Source: Oscillospiraceae bacterium
GTDB taxonomy: Bacteria; Bacillota; Clostridia; Oscillospirales; Acutalibacteraceae
Assembly: GCA_015065665.1 (NCBI GenBank)
Contig: SVPX01000001.1
Location: forward strand, 1 to 64,000
Reading direction: 5' to 3'
Length of the DNA: 64,000 nucleotides
Both the position numbers and the translations under genes were made by a program. The notes beneath the pieces were generated by a model, which was not told where the DNA came from, ran no database searches, and worked only from the letters and a program-made list of their open reading frames with translations. This document shows positions 42,783 to 50,806 of this stretch, piece after piece. The number at the start of each line of letters is the position of its first letter. Position 1 is the stretch's first letter.

Positions 42783-43175
42783 TTATTTGTTCTGGAGGGT
42801 TTCGTTGATTTTCTTAGCCTCTGCTCTTGCAGTCAGAAGTGTTACTGTATAGATTGCAGCATATATGACAGCAAAAACAGGCAGTATATAAAGAACAAAC
42901 TGTAATATGTTCTCTGTGTAGTTCAGAATTGCACAGGCGCCGCAAGTGATTAAGATGCATCCCAGACAATGAATTACTGTAATAAGGGGGAGAGAAAGTT
43001 TCTGAATGTTAAAAAGATTTGTGAGCAATCCAAAGAGTGCTGAAGCAATCAGCCACACAAGAAACTCTTTTATAACAGCATTCCAACCACCGAATAAGGC
43101 CATACAAATAATTGTAACGGGCATTCCGATGCCGATACCTGTCAGACAGGTTCCAATAATATTTTTAAGTTTCAT
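42783..43175 (-). CDS. DUF3021-like membrane protein
   Basis: Four hydrophobic segments; paired with a LytTR regulator. Confidence 0.75.
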   Translation of the reverse strand: MKLKNIIGTCLTGIGIGMPVTIICMALFGGWNAVIKEFLVWLIASALFGLLTNLFNIQKLSLPLITVIHCLGCILITCGACAILNYTENILQFVLYILPVFAVIYAAIYTVTLLTARAEAKKINETLQNK

Positions 43176-43187
43176 AGCAATACCTCC

Positions 43188-43625
43188 TCAGATTTTACTC
43201 TTGAATTCTTTGAAATACTTTCTTGATATAGTCAGAGTTTCTTTTCTGTCCTTAAGTCTCAGAGTATAATTTCCGCTGAATTCAGCAGAAACGGATTTCA
43301 CAAAGTCGATGTTTACAATAGTGCCTTTGTTAATCTGAGCAAATGGCAGGGATGACAGGAAATCCTTCAGTTCATAGAGTTTCTGTTTTGCTGTGTAGAT
43401 TCCGTCTTTTGATGTAACGGTGATTTTACCTTCGTCTGCTTCAAGATATACAACATCTTTTGCGTCAACAAGGAACTGCTCATCTTCTCTGAATAGTATC
43501 AGTTTGCCTTTGCTGTTTCCTGCATTTATGTAGTTTATCAGGGCGATAACTTCTTCGCTTGATATATCGCCTCTGACTATGATTTCGGTTTCACCTGTGC
43601 TGACAGGTTCAAGTGTGAGTTTCAT
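43188..43625 (-). CDS. LytTR-domain DNA-binding regulator
   Basis: DAKDVVYLEADEGKITVTSKDGIYTAKQKLYELKDFL..FAQINKGTIVNIDFVKSVSAEFSGNYTLRLKDRKETLTISRKYFKEFK. Confidence 0.93.
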   Translation of the reverse strand: MKLTLEPVSTGETEIIVRGDISSEEVIALINYINAGNSKGKLILFREDEQFLVDAKDVVYLEADEGKITVTSKDGIYTAKQKLYELKDFLSSLPFAQINKGTIVNIDFVKSVSAEFSGNYTLRLKDRKETLTISRKYFKEFKSKI

Positions 43626-43692
43626 TTTTATACCCTCTTTTTTAATATATGAGAATATTATACACTATTTCTTGCTGTTTGTCATAAGTTTT

Positions 43693-43881
43693 TTATTTGT
43701 TATTTTCTGCTTCGTCTCTAATGAGACTTGCAAGACTTGCACAAGCAAGACCGATTGCAAGAAGCAGAACAGCGTTGCCAAGTGTGATTGATTCCATAAT
43801 AAGCAGGGCTGTTACCGCTACGCCCATTGCCAGACTTACTGCCTTAGTGATAAGTTTTACAAAGTTTTTGAAGTTTTTCAT
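43693..43881 (-). CDS. Small membrane protein
   Basis: ATG at 43881; MKNFKNFVKLITKAVSLAMGVAVTALLIMESITLGNAVLLLAIGLACASLASLIRDEAENNK. Confidence 0.6.
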   Translation of the reverse strand: MKNFKNFVKLITKAVSLAMGVAVTALLIMESITLGNAVLLLAIGLACASLASLIRDEAENNK

Positions 43882-43918
43882 AATTATTTCTCCTTTGAAA
43901 TAGAATTGTGTTTTTTGA

Positions 43919-44965
43919 TTAGTTGATTTTAAAACTATGAGCATTGTCAAAGTTTCTGTCATAATAAAATTCCAGAGTCTTTGCATCAAGGTTATATACA
44001 ATGCTCCATTGTGTGATGTTCTGATAAGAGACGTTTTTCATTGTATTCATCATATCTGATGTGTTTTTTATGCCTTTCTCCATAGTGAGCAGAGCGTCAA
44101 ATCTCTGGTGTGACATATCATTGCCAATTCCGTATTTTTCTCCTTGAGAAAGATAGTGGTTGGTAACAGCCTTGGTTTCAGTAACAACCATCTTGTTATC
44201 AATATATTCAACTACTACAGACTTGCCTTGCGCATCGCTGATTGCAAAGTGATGTGATGTTCCGATTGATGAGTGCATATCATATTTTTCAAGGAGTTTT
44301 ACAGCTTCGTCTACATCAGAAGCGTTATCAAGCATAAGCCTGATTGCGCTTGTTGTTGTGAGATCGGTTTTCTCAGTCTGCTGATTTGTTGTTACCTCAT
44401 CACCTGCCAGCAGGTCAGCAACGCACAGCCCCTTTTCGTTAATACCATCAAGAGGTACATAGGTTGCGGCGGTTGCCATATATTTGTCAGCAAAACTCTC
44501 AGGTGTGAAGCCCTCTCCGAATCCCAGAAAGTTCAGCCAGGTTGTAGAGTAGGATTCGTAGCCCTTGTCAGGGATGGTGTGGATTATCATTACATTTCCT
44601 GTTTCACCCTCCCAGTCAAAGTTTCTGCCCATTATAGTTCCTTCAGTTGTATCTTTTGTCAGAGCACTGCATCCGAAGTCAAGTGATACATCCTCCGTCT
44701 CAGGCTTCCACATTCCCTTTGACATAAAGGTGATAAGGTAGTCTGCAAGTTCATCTTCACTTTCAGCACCGCCCTGTGCAAGGAATTCCTCAAATCCGTA
44801 GTCGCCTTTGTATTCCATATAATACAATCCGTCTTCCAGTTTCTTTATTGAGGACGCTCCGTTTATTAAATCAGCAAAGGTGATATATCCCATAGCACCA
44901 ACGGAAATAATCAGAACGAGCAGAATTGAAATAATTATCAGTAATGTCCTCTTTAGTTTCTTCAT
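43919..44965 (-). CDS. C45-type / linear amide C-N hydrolase (Ntn hydrolase-like)
   Basis: DFGCSALTKDTTEGTIMGRNFDWEG; GINEKGLCVADLLAG; TTTSAIRLMLDNASDVDEAVKLLEKYDMHSSIGTSHHFAISDAQGKSVVVEY. Confidence 0.82.
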   Translation of the reverse strand: MKKLKRTLLIIISILLVLIISVGAMGYITFADLINGASSIKKLEDGLYYMEYKGDYGFEEFLAQGGAESEDELADYLITFMSKGMWKPETEDVSLDFGCSALTKDTTEGTIMGRNFDWEGETGNVMIIHTIPDKGYESYSTTWLNFLGFGEGFTPESFADKYMATAATYVPLDGINEKGLCVADLLAGDEVTTNQQTEKTDLTTTSAIRLMLDNASDVDEAVKLLEKYDMHSSIGTSHHFAISDAQGKSVVVEYIDNKMVVTETKAVTNHYLSQGEKYGIGNDMSHQRFDALLTMEKGIKNTSDMMNTMKNVSYQNITQWSIVYNLDAKTLEFYYDRNFDNAHSFKIN

Positions 44966-45109
44966 AACATTTAACCTCGTGTTTCAGTATTGTCTTTCGA
45001 CTGTCTGTATTATATATCAAGGCGGTCAATATGTGTTCAAAAAATCCCTGAGTGGTAAAAAATGCCCCTTAAGTTGCAAAAAAACAGGTGTGAAATACAT
45101 ACTATCACA

Positions 45110-45138
45110 TTGAATTGTATTGGCTTTTATGCTATAAT
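45110..45138 (+). promoter_or_regulatory. Sigma-A type promoter upstream of the TIR gene
   Basis: TTGAAT, 17-bp spacer, TATAAT. Confidence 0.65.
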
Positions 45139-45159
45139 GCGTAAAAAGAGGGTGAGATA

Positions 45160-46026
45160 ATGGCAGTTTCAGTATTTATCAGTTATCGCCGTGACGGCGG
45201 AGATATAATGGCGCAGTTGCTTTATGAGCATCTGAAAATGCATGACCTTAATGTTTTTTATGATATTCATAGTCTGGGTACCTGCGAGTTCAATGTGAAA
45301 ATCAGTAACGCTATCCGTTCAGCCGATTGTATGGTGGTGTTGCTTTCAAAGGGGTGTCTTGACAGATGTTGTGATAATCCCAACGACTGGGTGCGTCAGG
45401 AGATTGCCTTGGCTTTTTCACTTGGCAAAGATGTTATCCCTGTGTTTATGAAGGATTTCAGATTTCCTGATAACCTGCCTGAGGATATTAAGAGAATCGT
45501 TCATTGTAATGGTATAATCATAGACAATATGACTCTCTTTGATGCTCGTGTAGAACATCTTGCAAAAATGTGTCGGGAGTCTGCCATCAAGCATGTTGAT
45601 AATAACGACTATACATATAAAACAGATGATGCCGCTTTAGAACTATTGGAGGAACGCAAGTTTCTGCTGGACAAAACCCGCTCGTGGCCTGTTATTGCAA
45701 CTCTGAGTTTTTTGCATTTTTTCTCTCTTTTTCTGTTAATGTATTCAATTGGTGCCGGTGATGCAGTAACCTTGGTCATATCCATAGCAGGCTCAATAGG
45801 TCTGATTATTCCTTTGTTCTTAAAGACAAAGAAATATATGGTCAAGTCAGGATTCCTTGCTTTCCTATTATCCTCATTATTATCCGCTGTTTGTTTTGTG
45901 GTTTCTTTGTTTATAATGTTCTTCACAACTTCAAAACGACACGCTGAACAAAAAGAGTACAAAAGAATCTGTATGGAAATCAAGGCTAAAAAGAAAGAGA
46001 TAAAAACAAAAAATAAGAAGAAATAA
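45160..46026 (+). CDS. TIR-domain protein with C-terminal transmembrane segments
   Basis: VSVFISYRRDGGDIMAQLLYEHLKMHDLNVFYDIHSLGTCEFNVKISNAIRSADCMVVLLSKG...WVRQEIALAFSLGKDVIPVFM; hydrophobic segments then a Lys-rich tail. Confidence 0.88.
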   Translation: MAVSVFISYRRDGGDIMAQLLYEHLKMHDLNVFYDIHSLGTCEFNVKISNAIRSADCMVVLLSKGCLDRCCDNPNDWVRQEIALAFSLGKDVIPVFMKDFRFPDNLPEDIKRIVHCNGIIIDNMTLFDARVEHLAKMCRESAIKHVDNNDYTYKTDDAALELLEERKFLLDKTRSWPVIATLSFLHFFSLFLLMYSIGAGDAVTLVISIAGSIGLIIPLFLKTKKYMVKSGFLAFLLSSLLSAVCFVVSLFIMFFTTSKRHAEQKEYKRICMEIKAKKKEIKTKNKKK

Positions 46027-46420
46027 AAAAAGCACTCGTAAAGAGTGCTTTTTTATATGGAGCGGATGATGTGCCGAAGATGGAGAAGTTAACATCATCT
46101 CGTCATATGGGGCGTGTGATGAATCCGAAGTATCATCATCGCCACGGGCTAAAAATGCTCCACAGGAGCATTTTCTTAACGCCCTTTCATTCCCATCATT
46201 AAAATAAAAAAAGCACTCGTAAAGAGTGCTTTTTTATATGGAGCGGATGATGTGCCGAAGATGGAGAAGTTGGCATCATCTCGTCATATGGGATGTGAGG
46301 TGAATCCGAAGTATCATCATCGCCACGGGCTAAAAATGCTCCACAGGAGCATTTTCTTAACGCCCTTTCGATTCCCATCATTAAAATAAAAAAGCACCTC
46401 CGATGAGGTGCTTCTTGTTT
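46026..46420. repeat. 181-bp tandem repeat (two full copies plus a third start leading into tRNA-Gly)
   Basis: Terminator stem plus tggagcggatgatg recurs with agcac starts at 46031, 46212 and 46393 (181-bp spacing). Confidence 0.9.
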
Positions 46421-46493
46421 GGAGCGGATGATGGGAATCGAACCCACACGATCAGCTTGGAAGGCTGAAGTTCTACCACTAAACTACATCCGC
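46420..46493 (-). tRNA. tRNA-Gly (TCC anticodon)
   Basis: - strand GCGGATGTAGTTTAGTGGTAGAACTTCAGCCTTCCAAGCTGATCGTGTGGGTTCGATTCCCATCATCCGCTCCA. Confidence 0.95.
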
Positions 46494-46562
46494 ATATTTG
46501 CAACGGTAGATATTATATCATACCTACCATTGCTTTGTCAATTGTAAAATCAAAAATAGTTC

Positions 46563-46967
46563 TTACTGAGGCTTTTTGCCTTCAATACGATAAATATCCT
46601 GATCGTCAATATTGATGTTGGGCAGGATAATAGGTTTGATACCTGCGTTTGCGGTGATAGTAGTTACCAGAGCACGGGCGTGGGGATAGAGGAGCTTGAA
46701 GCTCTCTGTATGTATCAGCTCACGCTTTGCAGCAGGGTCATAGGCAAAAATACCAACAAGCACAACTTTTACATTCAGTTTGCTGTTGTCGCCTGTGTCA
46801 CCAACTTCAACTTCAAGTTCACCTCTGCAAACAGTGGTGCTGCTGTCATTGGGATACTTTACATTGTAGGAAAACTTATTTCCGATTTTAATCTGAACAT
46901 TAGGATCAAGTCTGTTTACAAATGTAATGTCAGATACAGTATATGCTTTAAGTTCACAACATGCCAT
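46563..46967 (-). CDS. SecB-like chaperone-fold protein
   Basis: ESFKLLYPHARALVTTITANAGIKPIILPNINIDD resembles the SecB C-terminal region (LFPYAR..VS....GGFPPL.LPP.NFD). Confidence 0.65.
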   Translation of the reverse strand: MACCELKAYTVSDITFVNRLDPNVQIKIGNKFSYNVKYPNDSSTTVCRGELEVEVGDTGDNSKLNVKVVLVGIFAYDPAAKRELIHTESFKLLYPHARALVTTITANAGIKPIILPNINIDDQDIYRIEGKKPQ

Positions 46968-47161
46968 AATTAAAACTCCTTATACTATGTATATGTAGAT
47001 ACTATGAATTATACCACAATCTTCTGAAAAAGCAAGTTGACAATATAAAGTGGAAAAATTTTATTTTATTGCAAAAAATTATGAAATAAATCTTGATTTA
47101 TGTTATCTTATAGTTTATAATAAAAAAATGTAGCGCAAAGCTGCTAAATTTAATATAGGAG

Positions 47162-48340
47162 ATGATACTAATGAGAACAGAACTCCGCAAAATCCTTGCA
47201 GTAGTTATGGTCCTCGCACTGGCAGTATCTATGTTTGCTATGAGCGTAAGCGCAACAACAAACGATCTTACTGCTGGCGACTTCATCGTTGCAACTCCCG
47301 ACGAGACAACACCTGATGAAGTAACAACACCCGACGAGCCCGTTGCAACACCTGATGTACTTATCTATGGTGATGTAAACCTCAACGGCGAAGTAACAAT
47401 CAGCGACGCAACAGAAATCCAGAAGGCAGTTGCAGCTCTTATTGAGCTTTCTGATCTTCAGGCTATGCTTGCAGATGTAGATGCTGACAGCGAAGTTACA
47501 ATCAAGGACGCAACAGAGATCCAGAAGTACATTGCACTTCTTCCTGTTGATGGTCTTACAGGCGTAATTGTTGGCAACGAGCCCACAGTAGACGAGAAGC
47601 CTGTTGTAACACCTGACGAGCCCGTTGTAACACCCGATGAGCCTGTAGTTACACCTGACGAGCCTGTTGTAACACCCGATGAGCCCGTTGTAACACCTGA
47701 CGAGCCTGTTGTTACACCTGACGAGCCCGTTGTTGTAGAGAAGGTTCTTATCACTTTCTACACAGCTAAGACTGGCTGGGTTAAGGATGCTGACGCATAC
47801 GTTCTTCTTATTGACACAGACACAAACGAAGTTTATGAGACAATCTTTGATGGTGAGAACTCCTGGACAGCAGAGGTTCCCGAGACAGTTGTAAACATTC
47901 GTTTTGACAGATGCGACCCCAATACTGGTGATGTTTGGAACTCCTGGACAGCTGCAGATCGTGGCGAGGCTAAAACATTCCAGACAGATGGCGACTTCGG
48001 CGTATGGAACGATGAGATCGCTGAGACATCTGAGGTTACAATCTACTTCGATAACTCTGTTACAAAGTGGGATTATGTTGCTTTCTATCAGTGGAGCGAC
48101 AGCTCTTTCGCACAGTACACAGTTATGACTCAGATTGAGGATACAGATATCTGGACACTCACAATTAACTCCAACATCACAACTGGTCTCTTCAAGGGTT
48201 CAGAGGTTGGAAAATGGGAGCCTATTCTCCAGACAGCTAACATCACAGTTGATACAGCTGCTAACGGCAACAACATTCTCTTCACAGTATTTGCTGGTGC
48301 AGAGATGTGGGAGACAACAGCTGCTCCTTACGAGGGTTAA
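47162..48340 (+). CDS. Secreted dockerin protein with PDEPVVT repeat linker and C-terminal starch-binding-like module
   Basis: Signal peptide; GDVNLNGEVTISDATEIQKAVAALIELSDLQAMLADVDADSEVTIKDATEIQKYIALLP; (PDEPVVT)n; VLITFYTAKTGWVKDADAYVLLIDTD. Confidence 0.8.
   Translation: MILMRTELRKILAVVMVLALAVSMFAMSVSATTNDLTAGDFIVATPDETTPDEVTTPDEPVATPDVLIYGDVNLNGEVTISDATEIQKAVAALIELSDLQAMLADVDADSEVTIKDATEIQKYIALLPVDGLTGVIVGNEPTVDEKPVVTPDEPVVTPDEPVVTPDEPVVTPDEPVVTPDEPVVTPDEPVVVEKVLITFYTAKTGWVKDADAYVLLIDTDTNEVYETIFDGENSWTAEVPETVVNIRFDRCDPNTGDVWNSWTAADRGEAKTFQTDGDFGVWNDEIAETSEVTIYFDNSVTKWDYVAFYQWSDSSFAQYTVMTQIEDTDIWTLTINSNITTGLFKGSEVGKWEPILQTANITVDTAANGNNILFTVFAGAEMWETTAAPYEG
47607..47730 (+). repeat. Coding tandem repeat, 21-bp unit encoding TPDEPVV
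   Basis: Repeated cctgacgagcc(c/t)gttgtaacacc units in frame. Confidence 0.9.
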
Positions 48341-48467
48341 TTTGATTTAAATTAATCTACATAATTACAGCCGAAGAGTTTTATTTATTCTTCGGCTGTT
48401 TTTATATTTAAGGTTGCATTTTTGTTTTTGTTGTGGTAAAATACAAAGGCTGTACAAAACATAATAT

Positions 48468-48543
48468 TGGGCTGTAGCCAAGCGGTAAGGCAACGGACTT
48501 TGACTCCGTCATCCCGTGGGTTCGAATCCCGCCAGCCCAGCCA
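48468..48543 (+). tRNA. tRNA-Gln (TTG anticodon)
   Basis: TGGGCTGTAGCCAAGCGGTAAGGCAACGGACTTTGACTCCGTCATCCCGTGGGTTCGAATCCCGCCAGCCCAGCCA. Confidence 0.96.
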
Positions 48544-48575
48544 AAAATCGACAGGTTTCGACCTGTCGATTTTTT
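48544..48575 (+). terminator. Terminator after tRNA-Gln
   Basis: aaaatcgacaggtttcgacctgtcgatttttt. Confidence 0.85.
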
Positions 48576-48577
48576 AT

Positions 48578-48748
48578 CCATTGCGAAAGCAATGGTATAT
48601 CATCGCCGTAAGGCGCATATCATCACGCGTAGCGTGTATCTCATCAGCCATAGGCTGTATTGCTTTTGCAATGATGATATACAATTCCTACGGAATTGAT
48701 GATATGCAAGACTCCGTCTTGATGATATACACGGCTTCGCCGTGATTG
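48578..48748. repeat. Array of eight short palindromes separated by ATATCATC / GATGATAT spacers
   Basis: CCATTGCgaaaGCAATGG, GCCgtaaGGC, CACGCgtaGCGTG, AGCCataGGCT, ATTGCttttGCAAT, CAATTCCtacGGAATTG, CAAGACtccGTCTTG, CACGGCttcGCCGTG. Confidence 0.9.
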
Positions 48749-48848
48749 GTTTCAAATTCATACGCAAAAGGCAATTATATCCTTATGTAGCTTATAGCCG
48801 GAAGTCGGCAAGTTTCCTGAGAAACTTGTCGATTTTGTTTGTCAAACG

Positions 48849-49523
48849 AAAACCCCCGATTGTATCGGGGGTTCAAAAAAGCTTTAGCGGTAAATAAAAA
48901 TAGCTCCTTCTGATATAATGAAAGTGCGGTCTGGCAACTGCACAACAAAAAACAGAAGGAGGTCATCAAATGAATGACAATAACAGTTTAGCACACACCA
49001 GTTGGAATTGCAAATATCACATAGTTTTTGCACCCAAGTATAGAAGGAAAGTGTTTTACGGACAGAATAGGGCGGAGATAGGAAAAATACTAAGAGAACT
49101 ATGCGACTGGAAAGGTGTACATATAGTAGAGGCAGAGGTGTGTCCTGATCATATACACATGTTAGTAGAGATACCACCTAAGATGAGTGTGTCAGGGTTT
49201 ATGGGGTTTCTCAAAGGAAAGAGTAGTATAATAATACATCAAAGGCATGGAAACTTAAAATATAGATATGGAAACAGGTCGTTTTGGTGCAGAGGATATT
49301 ATGTAGATACGGCAGGTAAAAACACAAAAAGAATAGCCGAATACATAAAGAATCAGCTTAAAGAAGACCAACTCCACGACCAAATGACAATCGGAGGTTG
49401 GGAAGACCCGTTCACGGGTAGTAAGTAACAATCGCAAGTGTCAGACCGAAAAATGCGCCTTGGGGCGCTGCTTATAACAGAGCCTTTCAGGCGCATCTGA
49501 AATACCACCGGCTTAGCCGGTGG
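48849..49523 (+). mobile_element. IS200/IS605-group insertion sequence (tnpA only)
   Basis: LE hairpin aacccccgattgtatcgggggtt (48851-48873), Y1 transposase, RE hairpins gcgccttggggcgc (49455-49468) and ccaccggcttagccggtgg (49505-49523); no TIRs. Confidence 0.85.
48970..49428 (+). CDS. tnpA: IS200/IS605 family transposase TnpA
   Basis: KYHIVFAPKYRRKVFYGQNRAEIGKILRELC..EAEVCPDHIHMLVEIPPKMSVSGFMGFLKGKSS; HIH motif and catalytic Tyr region YIKNQL. Confidence 0.97.
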   Translation: MNDNNSLAHTSWNCKYHIVFAPKYRRKVFYGQNRAEIGKILRELCDWKGVHIVEAEVCPDHIHMLVEIPPKMSVSGFMGFLKGKSSIIIHQRHGNLKYRYGNRSFWCRGYYVDTAGKNTKRIAEYIKNQLKEDQLHDQMTIGGWEDPFTGSK

Positions 49524-49637
49524 ATTTTTATTGTGTATAGACAGAAACTTATGTGTGTGATATTATATATTTTGAGATTTTGGTGGCAAGGAGTCAGATT
49601 GTGCAGGTTTCCTTGCTATAAAAAAGAGATGGTTTAT

Positions 49638-50228
49638 ATGAAGATACTATATTGCGATGATAATCTTATAGTGTGCGAAAAACCTGTGGGGGCAGATAGC
49701 GAAAAGCAGTTCCCGCAGATGATAAAAGATGAAACAGGCAAAGAGCCGTATACAGTACACAGACTTGATATGAATGTAGGCGGAGTTATGGTGTATGCCC
49801 TGAATAAACGGACAGCGGCGGAACTTTCAAAAGCTATAGAGCAGGGAACAATGATTAAAGAATATATTGCCTGTGTCCACGGACTGGTGCCTGAGAGCGG
49901 AGTTCTTGAGGATTACCTGTTCAAAGATTCGCGAAAGAACAAAGTTTTTGTGGTGAAAAAATTACGTAAAGGTGTTAAAGCGGCAAAACTTGAGTATACA
50001 AGGCTTAATGATGCCGATCCGTCCTTTGTTCGCATAAGACTACATACAGGAAGAAGCCATCAGATAAGAGTTCAGTTTTCCAGCCGCGGGTATCCTCTTG
50101 TGGGGGACCATAAGTACGGTTCTCGGAGTGAGCTGGAGAATCCCTTGCTTTATTCCTGCAAACTCACATTTCCGTATAAGGGAGAGGTCTGTTCTTTCGA
50201 GGCTTTTCCCCTTTGGTTGAGTCTTTAG
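49638..50228 (+). CDS. RluA-family pseudouridine synthase
   Basis: KILYCDDNLIVCEKPVGADSE; YTVHRLDMNVGGVMVYA; RLHTGRSHQIRVQFSSRGYPLVGDHKYG. Confidence 0.94.
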   Translation: MKILYCDDNLIVCEKPVGADSEKQFPQMIKDETGKEPYTVHRLDMNVGGVMVYALNKRTAAELSKAIEQGTMIKEYIACVHGLVPESGVLEDYLFKDSRKNKVFVVKKLRKGVKAAKLEYTRLNDADPSFVRIRLHTGRSHQIRVQFSSRGYPLVGDHKYGSRSELENPLLYSCKLTFPYKGEVCSFEAFPLWLSL

Positions 50229-50352
50229 TTTTTATAAAACATAATCCTTCGAAGAGTTTATCTGTTTTATATTTGTGTGGGATTTGGTTGATGCTATAGA
50301 GCCTGATTTGTCAGAAAATGGCTTGTGTATGAGGTTTCTAAGGATTGCTTCG

Positions 50353-50381
50353 TTGACAGTTTTGTGCTTGTATGATATAAT
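50353..50381 (+). promoter_or_regulatory. Consensus sigma-A promoter upstream of the stand-alone PqqD gene
   Basis: TTGACA, 17-bp spacer, TATAAT. Confidence 0.85.
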
Positions 50382-50441
50382 TCATAAATATATTTTGCTC
50401 AAGCTGTTTGAGGTTCTTCGCTATAAAGAGAGGTCAGAGTT

Positions 50442-50702
50442 ATGATTATAAAAAAACAACTTATAAAACGTCAGGTTGCAGGTGATTTTTTTCTGGTCCC
50501 TGTGGGTAAGACTGTGTATGATAACAATGGTATTTTTGTTCTTACAACTGTAGGGGCGTTTATCTGGGATTTACTGCCCGAAGCAGAAGATGAAGAGTAT
50601 ATTCTTGATAGAATCACACAGGAATACGATGTGGATAGAGAAACTGCAAAAAGAGACCTGGATAACTTTCTGCAGAAACTACGAGATATGGATATAATTT
50701 GA
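50442..50702 (+). CDS. PqqD-like (RRE-type) protein, stand-alone
   Basis: IKRQVAGDFFLVPVGKTVYDNNGIFVLTTVGAFIWDLLPEAEDEEYILDRITQEYDVDRETAKRDLDNFLQKLRDMDII, PqqD layout. Confidence 0.85.
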   Translation: MIIKKQLIKRQVAGDFFLVPVGKTVYDNNGIFVLTTVGAFIWDLLPEAEDEEYILDRITQEYDVDRETAKRDLDNFLQKLRDMDII

Positions 50703-50731
50703 ATAAATAAAACTATAACTATAAATAAAAA

Positions 50732-50770
50732 AAGCTGATGTTCTGGATTTTACAGAACATCAGCTTTTGC
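50732..50770. terminator. Terminator between convergent genes
   Basis: aaagctgatgttctggattttacagaacatcagctttt. Confidence 0.85.
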
Positions 50771-50806
50771 TTTTGCGTAAAACGTGGTTTGTTGTTACAC
50801 TATGGC

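Noticed and set aside
43919-44965. Naming the Ntn-hydrolase-like protein a bile salt hydrolase
   Set aside because: It has a Cys nucleophile-type motif after an N-terminal TM region, but sequence alone does not distinguish bile salt hydrolase, penicillin acylase or other C-N hydrolases.
46199-46447. 82-aa minus-strand ORF over the 181-bp repeats
   Set aside because: Made of repeat and terminator sequence and runs into the tRNA 3' end; not plausible coding.
47458-47754. Minus-strand ORF with TTGSSGV repeats
   Set aside because: Antisense shadow of the in-frame 21-bp TPDEPVV coding repeat of the dockerin protein; no RBS and no independent support.
48467-48745. 92-aa ORF overlapping tRNA-Gln
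   Set aside because: Reads through the tRNA gene, its terminator and the palindrome array; spurious.
48578-48748. CRISPR array interpretation of the palindrome array
   Set aside because: The conserved element is an 8-9 bp spacer, the variable elements are palindromes, spacing is irregular and no cas genes are nearby.
48849-49523. TnpB/omega-RNA (RNA-guided nuclease) next to TnpA
   Set aside because: No TnpB-like ORF in either strand around the element; only tnpA and end hairpins are present.
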